From: JBAQMG01 sp049302575
GTDB taxonomy: Bacteria; Bacillota; Desulfitobacteriia; Desulfitobacteriales; Desulfitobacteriaceae
Direction of reading: 5' to 3'
Assembly (NCBI GenBank): GCA_049302575.1
Contig: JBAQMG010000027.1
Span: 1-64,000 of the forward strand
Length of the DNA stretch: 64,000 nt
Below are positions 8,251 through 16,867 of this stretch, one piece after another. The number at the start of each line of letters is the position of its first letter. The stretch's first letter is position 1. The position numbers and the translations under genes are program-made. The notes beneath the pieces are model-generated. The model ran no database searches. It worked only from the letters and a program-made list of their open reading frames with translations, and had not been told where the DNA came from.

Positions 8251-9165
8251 GTGAAGATGGGCGTTGGAACCTATCTGGATTTGGCTTTATTAATTAATGG
8301 GGGGATGGACGCATTTTTACTTATTGTAACTGGGCGAATGCTTAATAATCCCATAAAATCTCTACGAGTATTTTACGGAGCCTTACTTGGAGAGATTCCT
8401 GTATTATTTGCCTTAGGTCCAACAACAATTTGGTTAACTTTAAGTAAGGTTTTAATCCCTATGTTGATGGTGTGGATTACTTTTCCAACCAGAGACTTCC
8501 AAAGACTAGGCAAAACACTCACTGTTTTTTGGTTGTTGTCTGCGGGCTTGGGCGGGTTTGTTTATGCATTATGGGGGTGGGTTAATTTTCAGGGGGCGCT
8601 CGGAAGTGGAACTTTAGACTTAGCGCTAGACAAGAGTTGGCTACTCCCACTAGCGGCTTTTTTATGGTGGAGAGGGCAATTTGCTTGGCAGCGTTGGCGT
8701 AAGCAGCAAATAGTTTTAGATCAAGGGCTTTATGATTTGGAGATTGACTTTGGTGAAGATGGTGGTATTGCTAAAGTCAAAGCCCTGCTAGATACTGGGA
8801 ATCATTTGCGGGATCCACTGAACAACGTACCTGTAATTCTCTTGGAAGAGGAAGTGGCCGCTGCTTTAATGCCAGAAAGATTACGTTGTTTTCTTCAAAC
8901 CCCTTGGCAAGAAAGTCCCGATCCTTGGCCATTCTTGTGGAAAAATAATCCTGAATTACTCAAAAGTCTGGTTTTCATACCCTATCAGGGGATCGGTCGT
9001 CAAAGCTGGCTTCTAGGTGTACGTCCGCGGCGGGTGTGCTTTAATGAAAAAACTGGAAAAAAAGAATTTTCAGCTACGATTGCTTTGGTCCAACAAGTAT
9101 TAAGTCCCGAAGGAAGTTATCAGGCTCTAATTCATCCGGAACATATTCAGAAAGGAGAAATTTAA
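8251..9165 (+). CDS. spoIIGA: SpoIIGA, pro-sigmaE processing aspartic protease
   Basis: Membrane protease of the mother cell that removes the pro-sequence of sigmaE after a signal from the forespore (SpoIIR). The 304-residue protein has five hydrophobic helices in its first half (from about residue 10 to 135) and a C-terminal aspartic-protease domain with the catalytic motif KALLDTGNHLRDPL and the later FIPYQGIGRQS segment. The GTG at 8251 has AAAGGA 4 bp upstream; ATG 8257 is an alternative. It is followed after 3 bp by sigE, its substrate gene. Confidence 0.94.
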   Translation: MKMGVGTYLDLALLINGGMDAFLLIVTGRMLNNPIKSLRVFYGALLGEIPVLFALGPTTIWLTLSKVLIPMLMVWITFPTRDFQRLGKTLTVFWLLSAGLGGFVYALWGWVNFQGALGSGTLDLALDKSWLLPLAAFLWWRGQFAWQRWRKQQIVLDQGLYDLEIDFGEDGGIAKVKALLDTGNHLRDPLNNVPVILLEEEVAAALMPERLRCFLQTPWQESPDPWPFLWKNNPELLKSLVFIPYQGIGRQSWLLGVRPRRVCFNEKTGKKEFSATIALVQQVLSPEGSYQALIHPEHIQKGEI

Positions 9166-9168
9166 TCA

Positions 9169-9900
9169 ATGAAGTTGTGGCAAGAGGTCCAATTTAAGCT
9201 CAACTATTTTTGGCTATTTTTGAGACGTAAACTCTTCAGACTTACTGGAAAGGGAATTTACTATGTTGGGAGTAGCGAAGCACTACCCCCGCCCTTAAAT
9301 TCTGAGGAAGAGGGAATTCTCTTAGAACGTTTAGAATTGGGAGATTCTTTAGTTAGGGACATTTTGATTGAGAGAAATTTGCGTTTAGTTGTTTATATTG
9401 CCCGTAAATTCGAAAATACTGGGATAGGGATTGAAGATCTGGTTTCCATTGGTACAATTGGACTTATCAAAGCAGTCAATACGTTTGATCCGCAAAAAAA
9501 AATCAAGTTAGCAACGTATGCTTCGCGTTGCATTGAAAATGAAATTTTAATGTATTTGAGGCGGAATAACAAAACGCGTTCGGAGGTTTCTTTCGACGAG
9601 CCTTTGAATATTGACTGGGATGGCAATGAATTGCTGTTATCGGATGTTATGGGAACGGAAGTAGATGTTATTTCCCGTCCAATAGAGGAAGAAGTGGATC
9701 GGCAACTTCTTTACTTAGCTATGGGGAGGCTCACTGAACGTGAAAAACTAATTATGGAATTAAGGTTTGGGATAGATAATGGAGAGGAGAAAACTCAAAA
9801 AGAGGTGGCTGATCGTTTGGGGATATCACAGTCTTATATTTCGCGTTTAGAAAAACGAATTATACGCAGACTCCGTAAAGAATTTAGTCGATTAGAATAA
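9169..9900 (+). CDS. sigE: RNA polymerase sigma-E factor, mother-cell sporulation sigma (pro-form)
   Basis: Early mother-cell sigma factor made as an inactive precursor. The 243 residues start with an amphipathic, basic pro-sequence (about 30 residues, MKLWQEVQFKLNYFWLFLRR) before YYVGSSEALPPPL, the conserved region after the cleavage point. Region 2 motifs ERNLRLVVYIARKFENTGIG, GLIKAVNTFDPQKKIKLATY and SEVSFDEPLNIDWDGNELLL match sigmaE very closely. Region 4 contains EVADRLGISQSYISRLEKRI. AAAGGAGA precedes ATG 9169. Co-transcribed with spoIIGA. Confidence 0.98.
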   Translation: MKLWQEVQFKLNYFWLFLRRKLFRLTGKGIYYVGSSEALPPPLNSEEEGILLERLELGDSLVRDILIERNLRLVVYIARKFENTGIGIEDLVSIGTIGLIKAVNTFDPQKKIKLATYASRCIENEILMYLRRNNKTRSEVSFDEPLNIDWDGNELLLSDVMGTEVDVISRPIEEEVDRQLLYLAMGRLTEREKLIMELRFGIDNGEEKTQKEVADRLGISQSYISRLEKRIIRRLRKEFSRLE

Positions 9901-9955
9901 CAGAGTTGATCCTCGGGCATACTCTCGAAAGGAAATTTTCTGGGAGGTGCTCGAA

Positions 9956-10729
9956 TTGGCCTTTAACAAAGTTGAAATTTGTGGAGTGAACACTTCGAAG
10001 TTACCAGTACTCAAAAGTGCTGCCATGAAAGAGTTATTTATTGCCTACCAAGCGGGAGATCGTAGTTGTAGAGAAAAGCTGATCCATGGTAATCTTCGCT
10101 TAGTATTAAGCGTTATTCAGAGATTTACCAACCGTGGGGAGTTTGTTGATGATCTCTTTCAAGTTGGTAGCATTGGCTTGATGAAAGCGATTGATAACTT
10201 TGATCTTGGTCAGGAAGTCAAGTTTTCTACTTACGCTGTCCCGATGATTATTGGGGAAATTCGTCGGTATTTAAGAGACAACAATCCTATTCGGGTGAGT
10301 CGTTCGTTACGTGATACCGCTTATAAAGCGTTACAAGTAAGGGATCAACTTGTCAGTGAATGTTCCCGTGAACCAACCGTGACCGAGATTGCCAATAAAC
10401 TTACTCTGCCACGTGAAGAGGTTATATTTGCCCTAGATGCAATTCAGGAACCTATCTCGCTCTTTGAACCAATTTATCATGATGGAGGCGATCCGATCTT
10501 TGTCATGGATCAGATTGGTGATGACCGGCATAATGACAATGGTTGGCTTGAGGGATTAGCAGTACGCGAGGCTTTGCGTAGGCTTGGAGAAAGAGAAAAG
10601 TTAATTCTATCACTGCGTTTTTTTAATGGAAAAACTCAAATGGAAGTGGCTGATGAAATCGGGATTTCCCAAGCACAAGTTTCAAGATTGGAAAAGGCGG
10701 CCCTTAATCATATGCGCAAGTTTGTGTAA
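9956..10729 (+). CDS. sigG: RNA polymerase sigma-G factor, forespore sigma
   Basis: Late forespore-specific sigma factor. I choose the TTG at 9956, giving 257 residues starting MAFNKVEICGVNTSKLPVL, because sigmaG proteins begin with a short tail before NKVEICGV and GGGAGGTG sits 6 bp upstream; a GTG at 9947 would add three residues. Region 2 (GNLRLVLSVIQRFTNRGEFVDDLFQVG, KFSTYAVPMIIGEIRRYLRDNN) and region 4 (KTQMEVADEIGISQAQVSRLEKAA) are intact. It follows sigE after a short gap, the conserved spoIIG-sigG arrangement, and in relatives has its own forespore promoter. Confidence 0.97.
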   Translation: MAFNKVEICGVNTSKLPVLKSAAMKELFIAYQAGDRSCREKLIHGNLRLVLSVIQRFTNRGEFVDDLFQVGSIGLMKAIDNFDLGQEVKFSTYAVPMIIGEIRRYLRDNNPIRVSRSLRDTAYKALQVRDQLVSECSREPTVTEIANKLTLPREEVIFALDAIQEPISLFEPIYHDGGDPIFVMDQIGDDRHNDNGWLEGLAVREALRRLGEREKLILSLRFFNGKTQMEVADEIGISQAQVSRLEKAALNHMRKFV

Positions 10730-10730
10730 T

Positions 10731-10790
10731 TCGAAGTTCGAAGCGCGAAGTTCGAATGGACTTTCGAGTATCGAACATCGTGCATCGATT
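10731..10790. repeat. 7-bp tandem repeat array after sigG
   Basis: TCGAAGT, TCGAAGC, GCGAAGT, TCGAATG are followed by TCGAGTA, TCGAACA, TCGTGCA, TCGATTA. The 7-bp step is kept within each half, with one short break. Confidence 0.75.
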
Positions 10791-10832
10791 ATGCCGCTCC
10801 CTCATATGTTTTAGTGGGGGGAGGGAATAACG

Positions 10833-11105
10833 ATGAGGATTTCGGAATTACGCTTGCTTGATATAGTCAATATCAAAGATGGTCGTCGACTTGGTCCCAT
10901 CAAAGATCTTGATCTTGATTTGGAGCGTGGTGTTGTTAAAGGGATAGTTTTACCGGGACCTTCCCGAAGTTGGGGTTTTTTCAGCGGCGGGAAATCTGAA
11001 GATATTATTATTCCTTGGGAAAGAGTGAAAAAAATTGGCGTTGATGTCATTTTAGTGGATGTTAGTGATTTGCCGGATTTTGAAGACAATGAGGAACGGC
11101 GATAG
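10833..11105 (+). CDS. ylmC: YlmC/YmxH family PRC-barrel sporulation protein
   Basis: 90-residue member of the YlmC/YmxH family, small PRC-barrel proteins widespread in endospore formers, often next to sigG; function unknown. The protein opens MRISELRLLDIVNIKDGRRLGPIKDLDLDL, the classic PRC-barrel pattern, and ends with an acidic tail. GGGGGAGGG lies about 8 bp before ATG 10833. It is followed by a strong terminator. Confidence 0.88.
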   Translation: MRISELRLLDIVNIKDGRRLGPIKDLDLDLERGVVKGIVLPGPSRSWGFFSGGKSEDIIIPWERVKKIGVDVILVDVSDLPDFEDNEERR

Positions 11106-11114
11106 GGGGGATAA

Positions 11115-11166
11115 AAGGGGCCGCCTCTCATAGAAATGTAAATTTCTATGAGGGGCGGCCTTTATT
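11115..11166. terminator. Hairpin terminator, first copy of a repeated terminator-like element
   Basis: A 19-bp stem (GGCCGCCTCTCATAGAAAT at 11119-11137, complement at 11142-11160, one G-T pair) closes on a 4-nt loop and is followed by TTTATT. Its right half and the following CTCATAAAAAGC recur around 12720-12775. Confidence 0.85.
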
Positions 11167-11433
11167 CTCATAAAAAGCAAAATAAGAGAAGGATCTAAAT
11201 TACCTTTTCAATGGCTTAAATAGTTTGTTGAGTAACTTCGTTCAGTGAAGAGACTAACCCGTCAGATAAGTACCCACGTGATTAAAATGACAGATGTTTT
11301 GTTTTGCGACAATATTTCCCAAATAACCTCTTGTAAATATAAATCTTGAAATGATAGTATGGTTATAAGATTCAGGAATGTATGCAATAATCACCCATTA
11401 AACATGCGAAAACCCTGAAAGAAGGAAGACTTA
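11167..11433. other. Spacer upstream of the amidase gene
   Basis: AT-rich non-coding spacer. I see no clear promoter or structured element beyond the tail of the terminator repeat. Confidence 0.5.
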
Positions 11434-12039
11434 ATGTTAATATTTAAAAAGCGAATTGTTATTTTACTAGTTTTAAGCTTTATAATGAGTTTTTTTGGGA
11501 TTTCAAATACCTGTTTAGCTTATAGTGCTCAGAATGCAGCAACCTATGCTGAACAATGGGCTTTAAGTAGAAATTCTAATTACCCCAGTTTTACTGAGGA
11601 CTGTACCAACTTTGCATCTCAAGCACTGTATGCTGGAGGAAGACCTATGTTATATGGGTCTACCGAAGATACTAAATGGTATGTAAGAAAAATTTTATTT
11701 GTATGGGATTATACTTTATCCTGGTCAATGGCCAGTTACTTTTATAACTTTTTAGGATCAAATTCAGCTCCACTTCAAGGTTCGTGGACAACCAGTTCTG
11801 CGCCTGGTAACGATAAGTCCGAGATAATTAAAGGCGATGTTCTTTCTTATGATTGGGACGGTGGTGGTAGTAAAGACCACTCAGCAATAGTAACATATAT
11901 GGGATATGACCCTAATTCTAGTAATTTTGGGGATTTGGTTTGTTACCATAGCAAAGATAGATATCGAGGAATATGGCATTTGCGTCCATATAACGCAAAT
12001 TATATGACAACAATAGTTTACGACCGCAGACCAAGTTAA
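11434..12039 (+). CDS. Secreted putative amidase-domain protein (Amidase_6 type)
   Basis: 201-residue protein with a signal peptide (basic MLIFKKR, hydrophobic core to about residue 28, then CLAYSAQNA). The mature part matches the putative amidase domain of Firmicutes: AATYAEQWALSRNSNYPSF, then EDCTNFASQAL with the likely catalytic cysteine, and DHSAIVTYMG with the likely catalytic histidine. Such domains occur in exported proteins thought to act on cell wall or peptide substrates; the substrate here is unknown. Base composition is more AT-rich than the flanking core genes. GAAGGAAG precedes ATG 11434. The gene lies inside the normally compact ymxH-pgeF interval, together with the next gene, which suggests insertion. 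Confidence 0.85.
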   Translation: MLIFKKRIVILLVLSFIMSFFGISNTCLAYSAQNAATYAEQWALSRNSNYPSFTEDCTNFASQALYAGGRPMLYGSTEDTKWYVRKILFVWDYTLSWSMASYFYNFLGSNSAPLQGSWTTSSAPGNDKSEIIKGDVLSYDWDGGGSKDHSAIVTYMGYDPNSSNFGDLVCYHSKDRYRGIWHLRPYNANYMTTIVYDRRPS

Positions 12040-12058
12040 TATAGTAGGAGTGAAGTTA

Positions 12059-12625
12059 ATGTTAAAATCTTTTGTTAAAAAAAGGATAATAATAATTTTT
12101 AGCCTTTTAGCTATGTTACTTTTAAGTTCAGGTTTTATCGCACAACAATTAAGTAGCGAGCAATTGGAGATTGAAAAATTGATTAAAAACGCTGTAAATA
12201 CTACAAAATCTATAAATCAATTACCTGATCAATTTTTAAGTAATCCCAATGAAAAAATACCTCGACAAGTTAAAGAGAAAATGTATGAAAAAATATCGTT
12301 CGAGTTCAACAAAATATATAGTTCAGACTCGGAAATTTTAAAAAGACGCATAGATTCCCTTAAAGGAACAATTTCGTGGCAAGAGTCTGATAATTTCAGG
12401 GCATTAGGTGGTGGAATAAAAAAAGTTGAAAATTTAATCATTAATATCAACGGTAATAATGCAACTGCTAACGTGGATATTACAAGTTTTGTAAAAATAA
12501 AAGAATCAAATGGAAAAATTTTTACTCCTGAAGGTAGTTCTCATTACAAATTTAATTTAGTAAAAGAAGAAAATACTTGGAAAATTTCTGAAGAAATATT
12601 TGATGTAACATCTGGCGCTCCATAA
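12059..12625 (+). CDS. Uncharacterised exported protein
   Basis: 188 residues from ATG 12059 (TAGGAG 8 bp upstream; an alternative GTG at 12050 overlaps the ribosome site). A basic N-terminus and hydrophobic stretch (IIIIFSLLAMLLLSSGFIA) indicate a signal peptide or anchor. The rest is charged and ends in a small beta-rich region (NATANVDITSFVKIKE, HYKFNLVKEENTWKI) similar in style to DUF4878/SnoaL-like folds, but I cannot assign a family. It follows the amidase gene by about 20 bp, so the two are likely co-expressed. Strongly AT-rich. Confidence 0.7.
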   Translation: MLKSFVKKRIIIIFSLLAMLLLSSGFIAQQLSSEQLEIEKLIKNAVNTTKSINQLPDQFLSNPNEKIPRQVKEKMYEKISFEFNKIYSSDSEILKRRIDSLKGTISWQESDNFRALGGGIKKVENLIININGNNATANVDITSFVKIKESNGKIFTPEGSSHYKFNLVKEENTWKISEEIFDVTSGAP

Positions 12626-12654
12626 AATATACAATAATGGAGGAGCTTTCTACG

Positions 12655-12680
12655 ATAAAGTGAGACAAAAATCACTTTAT
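12655..12680 (+). terminator. Hairpin terminator after the exported-protein gene
   Basis: ATAAAGTGA (12655-12663) pairs with TCACTTTAT (12672-12680) over an A-rich loop. Confidence 0.55.
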
Positions 12681-12701
12681 TAGTATTAAAAAGATGTTTT
12701 A

Positions 12702-12775
12702 AAAGGGGCTGTCTCATAATAGAAATGTAAATTTCTATGAGAGGCGGCCTTTTTTCTCATAAAAAGCTAAAAGAC
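12702..12775. repeat. Second copy of terminator-like repeat, with IS-like end
   Basis: Carries AGAAATGTAAATTTCTATGA, GGCGGCCTTT and CTCATAAAAAGC, as at 11130-11180. Its left edge reads AAAAGGGGCTGTCTCATA, which resembles the terminal inverted repeats of IS1182-family elements, and a transposase remnant of that family starts 36 bp further on. Confidence 0.6.
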
Positions 12776-12810
12776 GAGTCCAAAGACCAGCTTTCTAGTA
12801 TAATTTAGTT

Positions 12811-13277
12811 ATGCTGCAAAACAAACAAACTATACTCAAAAATTATACTGGAAATAGTTGGGTTTATCAACTTGTACTTCCACTAAACATGGAAGTTTAA
12901 ATACCCGAAGATGACTCAGTAAGACTGCTATGCCATATATCACAGAGGAATTAGATTACAAGGCCTTCATCAAGCCACAGATCTATGAAGCCATGAAAAA
13001 AGAAGTTTTAGCAAGATGATTGGCAAACGAAAAAACATGATCTATGATCCAGAAAAAGATGAATATCTCTGCCGCAATAATAAAAAATTAGTGATTGCTG
13101 GTTAAGACTACAAAAATTTCTAAAAGTGGCTATAAATCGTATGTCATCATCTATGAATGTGAGAGTTGTGGAGGCTGTACTTTCAAGAATCGATGTACCA
13201 AATTAGCGGGTAATAAGAGATTGTCTACATCAAAATTATTTTTGGAAAAACGAGCAGAAACATTACATAATATGTGA
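12811..13277 (+). pseudogene. IS1182-family transposase remnant
   Basis: Three broken pieces of one transposase. The N-terminal piece (from ATG 12811) reads LKNYTGNSWVYQLVLPLNMEV, a stop, then IPEDDSVRLLCHI, matching the IS1182 start pattern LPLxLEILIPEDDPVRLL. A middle piece (about 13020-13105) has MIYDPEKDEYLCRNNKKLVIAG. The last piece (about 13095-13277) has the zinc-like pattern ESCGGCTFKNRCTK. Roughly two thirds of the family's usual 450-550 residues, including the DDE core, is missing, and several stops and shifts are present, so it is inactive. Confidence 0.8.
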
Positions 13278-13394
13278 TAGTCAGATTTGAAGGGCTTACT
13301 GAAATTTTTTCTATATCTTAAGCTTGATGCAGGTGAAACGCATCGTTTCGACAGGGTTTTAGATTGTCCTTTGTGGATAATATGGTATAGTTAA

Positions 13395-13695
13395 TTTAAA
13401 AGCTCAAGGAGTCCCAATCGGCTTTTCAGCTCGTGAGGGTGGAGTTAGTGATAACCCTTTAAGTCACTTAATTTAGGTTTTCATGTAGGGGACAATCCTG
13501 AAAAAGTTTTTGAGAATCGCAGCCGTTGGCTTTCTGAATGGGGAGCAACTTGGTCTGATTTTGTAATGGGTGAACAAATCCGTGGAACTCAGGTTGTTTG
13601 GATAGATGAGGAGTCTGGGGGGCGAGGGTCTCGTAGTTTAGAGACAGTAATTCCAAATATCGATGGGTTGCTGACGCAAAGTCAACTGGGAGGAT
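13395..13695 (+). pseudogene. pgeF: Truncated, frameshifted pgeF (YlmD, laccase-domain) remnant
   Basis: The N-terminal part of a PgeF/YlmD purine-nucleoside-phosphorylase-like protein. VPIGFSAREGGVSDNPLSHL is followed by a one-base frameshift, then LGFHVGDNPEKVFENRSRWL, FVMGEQIRGTQVVWIDEESGG and IPNIDGLLT. The sequence then stops after SQLGG, so the C-terminal half with the remaining metal ligands is gone. The position just before the two-component pair and ylmE is the usual place of pgeF in relatives. Confidence 0.85.
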
Positions 13696-13739
13696 GAGTG
13701 CTTGGATGCGGCAAAGGTTGGAGAGGGGACGAGGGACTA

Positions 13740-14429
13740 GTGGGTGCAACTATCTTAGTCGTTGATGATGAAGAACTTATTCAGGAATTGCTGCGTTTTA
13801 ACCTAGAAAAGGAGGGCTATAAGGTTGTTATTGCTAAAGAAGGTAGGCAAGCGCTCGACTTAGTAGCACAGGAACATCTGGATTTGATCGTTCTAGATTT
13901 AATGTTGCCTGGAATTGATGGTTTGGAAGTATGTCGGCAATTACGTTTGAATCCTAAATTTCAAGAGTTGCCTGTGATTATGTTAACAGCTAAAGGTGAG
14001 GAGCTTGATAAAGTCCTAGGTTTAGAACTAGGGGCAGATGATTATATGACTAAGCCTTTTAGTCCTAGAGAACTATTAGCACGAATCAAGGCACGCTTAC
14101 GCCGTGTGCGGAATTCCGAAGAGGATAACGAAATTGTTTATGGTGAGTTACGCTTAAATATTAATAGCTTTCGAGTGTATATTCGTGGAGAAGAGGCAGA
14201 ATTAACTCCGAAGGAATTTGAATTATTGAGGATGTTGGTTTCACGTCCTGGTAGGGTATATTCGCGAGATGAGCTGTTGGAACATATATGGGGTTATGAA
14301 TACACAGGGGATACACGCACGGTCGATGTACATGTCCGGCATTTGAGGCAGAAAATTGAGATTGACCCCTCTAATCCTGATTATATAGAGACAATACGGG
14401 GACTGGGCTACCGTTATAAGGGTAAATGA
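13740..14429 (+). CDS. PhoP/PhoB-like response regulator (OmpR family)
   Basis: DNA-binding response regulator of 229 residues from GTG 13740 (MGATILVVDDEE); earlier in-frame starts reach back into the pgeF remnant. The receiver has the acidic pair DDE, phospho-acceptor D in IVLDLMLPGIDG, conserved T in MLTAKGEE and K in YMTKPFSPRE. The winged-helix domain has LTPKEFELLRMLVSRPG and TVDVHVRHLRQKIE. GAGGGG and GAGGGA lie upstream. It overlaps nothing and is followed 1 bp later by its kinase. Likely targets are cell-envelope or phosphate genes, but this cannot be told from sequence. Confidence 0.93.
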   Translation: MGATILVVDDEELIQELLRFNLEKEGYKVVIAKEGRQALDLVAQEHLDLIVLDLMLPGIDGLEVCRQLRLNPKFQELPVIMLTAKGEELDKVLGLELGADDYMTKPFSPRELLARIKARLRRVRNSEEDNEIVYGELRLNINSFRVYIRGEEAELTPKEFELLRMLVSRPGRVYSRDELLEHIWGYEYTGDTRTVDVHVRHLRQKIEIDPSNPDYIETIRGLGYRYKGK

Positions 14430-14430
14430 G

Positions 14431-15825
14431 ATGAGTATAAAGTGGCGTCTAACAGGCTTTTTCATAATTATGGCAGGATTATCTCTTTTGCTCTTTTGGG
14501 TAGGTCAGAGTGCCTTTATGGGTTCTGTAGGTATCGAAGTAGACCCATGGGTTGTGATTTTGGCCTTATTATTCCCTAGTGGAGCGGTATATTTTTATTT
14601 ATTAAGGCTCTCGCAAAGATTGGAAAAACTTGTTGAGGCCACCAAATACATTGCCCAGGGGAATTTCGAGAGAATTTCCTTTTTAGATTCGACTGATGAA
14701 TTAGGTAGAATTGCCGGAGAACTAAACAGTTTATCACGGCAGGTGGAAAGCGTTGTTAAAAAGGGCTCACAAGAAGCCAATAAAATGGCAGCTATCCTCA
14801 CTGGAATGCAAGAGGGGGTTGTAGCCCTAGATCAAGTTGGGAGAATAGTTCTTGTCAATCGTGCAGCTGAAAATTTTTTTAATCGTCGACAAGAGGAGGT
14901 TAAATTAAAATATTTAATTGCCCTTGTGGAACATCAAGAATTAGACAAACTAGTGAGTGAAAGTTTGGCAGGAGAACCTCCCGGAAATACTGAATTTACT
15001 CTAGATCAACGTATTTTGCGGGTTCAAGTCAGCCCTATTCTTGCCGAAGATGGACATTCTAGGGGCGCGGTCATTGTCTGCTATGATATTACAGAACTTA
15101 GACGTTTGGAACAGGTTAGAACTGAATTTGTCGCTAACGTGTCTCATGAGTTAAGGACTCCACTAACCTCAATTAAAGGTTTCGCAGAGACTCTTTTAGA
15201 TGGTGCAGCAGAGGTTCCTGAGTTCAGAGAACGTTTTCTAAAGATAATTCAGGCCGAAACGTTACGTTTACAACGTTTAATTGAGGATCTTTTGACGCTT
15301 TCATACTTCGAAAATCGTGATAATCGTCGGGTAGGACTTGCTCCGGAACAAAGTCTGATCCAAGATGCTTATGAGAAAATTAGGCCGATTATCGAAAGTT
15401 ATGCCGAGGCTAAGGCAATTGGTCTTAAGATCGAGCTTGCTAGTGATTTGCCAGAGGTAGCTTTAGGCGGTGACTTATTAAGCCAAGTTTTGCTCAACCT
15501 TTTAGAAAATGCAGTTAAGTATACTTCTGAGGGTAATGTCTGGTTACATGGAAAACTAGTTGGGGGACAAGTATATTTGGAGTTTGGGGATACAGGGAGT
15601 GGAATTCCTGAAGAAAGTTTACCGCGGATTTTCGAACGTTTTTATCGCGTAGATAAAGCCCGTTCCAGAGAACAAGGCGGAACGGGTTTAGGCTTAAGCA
15701 TTGTAAAACATATCTTGGAAGAGTGCGAAGGGAAAATAGAAGTTGCATCTCAACTAGGGATAGGTACGGTTTTTACCTGCATTTTACCGAGTGTTAAGAT
15801 TAGAAGATTAGAAGTTAGAAGTTGA
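14431..15825 (+). CDS. PhoR/ResE-like membrane sensor histidine kinase
   Basis: 464 residues: two N-terminal membrane helices (about 10-28 and 35-55) with almost no extracellular loop, a HAMP region (about 60-110), a PAS domain (about 115-225, ILTGMQEGVVALDQVGRIVLVN), the HisKA motif FVANVSHELRTPLTSIKGFAETLLDGA and an HATPase with NLLENAVKYTSEGN, GDTGSGIP and GGTGLGLSIVKHI. The very short outside loop suggests that it senses something in the membrane or through PAS rather than an external ligand. Its last codons (KIRRLEVRS) are encoded by a 7-bp repeat array. Co-transcribed with the regulator upstream. Confidence 0.93.
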   Translation: MSIKWRLTGFFIIMAGLSLLLFWVGQSAFMGSVGIEVDPWVVILALLFPSGAVYFYLLRLSQRLEKLVEATKYIAQGNFERISFLDSTDELGRIAGELNSLSRQVESVVKKGSQEANKMAAILTGMQEGVVALDQVGRIVLVNRAAENFFNRRQEEVKLKYLIALVEHQELDKLVSESLAGEPPGNTEFTLDQRILRVQVSPILAEDGHSRGAVIVCYDITELRRLEQVRTEFVANVSHELRTPLTSIKGFAETLLDGAAEVPEFRERFLKIIQAETLRLQRLIEDLLTLSYFENRDNRRVGLAPEQSLIQDAYEKIRPIIESYAEAKAIGLKIELASDLPEVALGGDLLSQVLLNLLENAVKYTSEGNVWLHGKLVGGQVYLEFGDTGSGIPEESLPRIFERFYRVDKARSREQGGTGLGLSIVKHILEECEGKIEVASQLGIGTVFTCILPSVKIRRLEVRS

Positions 15826-15838
15826 GAGTTGAGAGCGG
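15798..15838. repeat. 7-bp tandem array overlapping the kinase stop
   Basis: AGATTAG, AAGTTAG, AAGTTGA, GAGTTGA step by 7 bp across the end of the kinase gene, so the array supplies the C-terminal residues of the protein. Confidence 0.65.
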
Positions 15839-15864
15839 ATTTGTAGACTTAATGGGGTGAAAAT

Positions 15865-16800
15865 TTGAGAGGTGTTAATCGACATTCTAGGGGTTTGTTG
15901 TGGGGTTTAGTTGTAATAGTGATTTTAAGCGGTGGTGGACTTTGGTTCTATCGTTCAATAGTAACTAATAAGGAACTTACCTTCGATTATGCACAGGCAG
16001 GAGTTATTAAACATGGTATTAAGGTAAAGGCGACCTTCGTAAATCAGGAATTTGTGATTCATACTACAGTAGCTGGAAAGGTACAGTTTTTAGGCGTTGA
16101 CGGGCAGCGTTTTCGGCGGGGGGAAACTGTGGCTAATGTACAACCGGAAGGAACAGCTCCAGGGACGAAGACTGGAAATCAAGGCACAATAGCTTTGGCA
16201 GCACCGAATGGTGGCTTGTTTTTTCATAAAATTGACGGGTGCGAAACCTTTCTAACAACAGAGAATTTGCGAAGCACTAATTTAGCAGAACTGCTATCTC
16301 AAAAAGCAACGGTTCAGACCACGGATTCTGTTCAAGCTGGAGGGGTAATCGGCAAAATCGTCAATAATCTTGTACCTACAGAAGCCTTTATCGAACTGCC
16401 GTCGCTCAATAATATTATGATCGGTAAAAGTATTCGCTTAACTATTGCTGATCAGGTCCAAGTTGCTAAAGTTATTCTTAAGTCGGAACGTCCGTTAGGT
16501 ACTGTTGTTCAGTTTAACCAATTTGTTGATAAATCAGTGGAAAATCGTCAACAAGAAATTATTTGGGAAGCTCAACCGTCAGTGAGTGGTATTATTATTC
16601 CAAAGAGCTCATTATGGACGCAAGGTGAGGAGCAAGGGGTGTATGTTATATTCGAAGGTGTAATACACTATCGAAAAGTTAAGATTTTAGACGAAAATGA
16701 GACCCGGGTTTGTGTTCAAGACTTGCCAAGCGGTATGCCAATTGTTATCATACCAAGAAATGGGATTGAAGGAATGCTAGCCAGCGCAAAAAAACCTTAG
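15865..16800 (+). CDS. HlyD-family-like membrane-anchored protein
   Basis: 311 residues: a basic N-terminus, one membrane helix (about residues 11-30, LLWGLVVIVILSGGGLWFY), then an extracellular part with a biotinyl-lipoyl-like hairpin (VIHTTVAGKVQFLGVDGQRFRRGETVANV) and a C-terminal beta-barrel segment (GIIIPKSSLWTQGEEQGVYVIFEG). This is the shape of HlyD-type adaptor proteins, but no transporter partner lies next to it. The gene recurs next to ylmE in related sporulating clostridia, so it may have an envelope or sporulation role. TTG start at 15865 with GGGGTGA upstream. Confidence 0.75.
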   Translation: MRGVNRHSRGLLWGLVVIVILSGGGLWFYRSIVTNKELTFDYAQAGVIKHGIKVKATFVNQEFVIHTTVAGKVQFLGVDGQRFRRGETVANVQPEGTAPGTKTGNQGTIALAAPNGGLFFHKIDGCETFLTTENLRSTNLAELLSQKATVQTTDSVQAGGVIGKIVNNLVPTEAFIELPSLNNIMIGKSIRLTIADQVQVAKVILKSERPLGTVVQFNQFVDKSVENRQQEIIWEAQPSVSGIIIPKSSLWTQGEEQGVYVIFEGVIHYRKVKILDENETRVCVQDLPSGMPIVIIPRNGIEGMLASAKKP

Positions 16801-16867
16801 GTTACATAGAAACAGGCAGGAAACAAGGATGAGTCTGTAGAATTGTTCTGGATAGGGGAGAGTATCC

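Noticed and set aside
13095..13277. 60-codon frame with CxxCxxC spacing considered as a small zinc protein
   Set aside because: It aligns with the C-terminal part of IS1182 transposases and continues from upstream fragments of the same gene.
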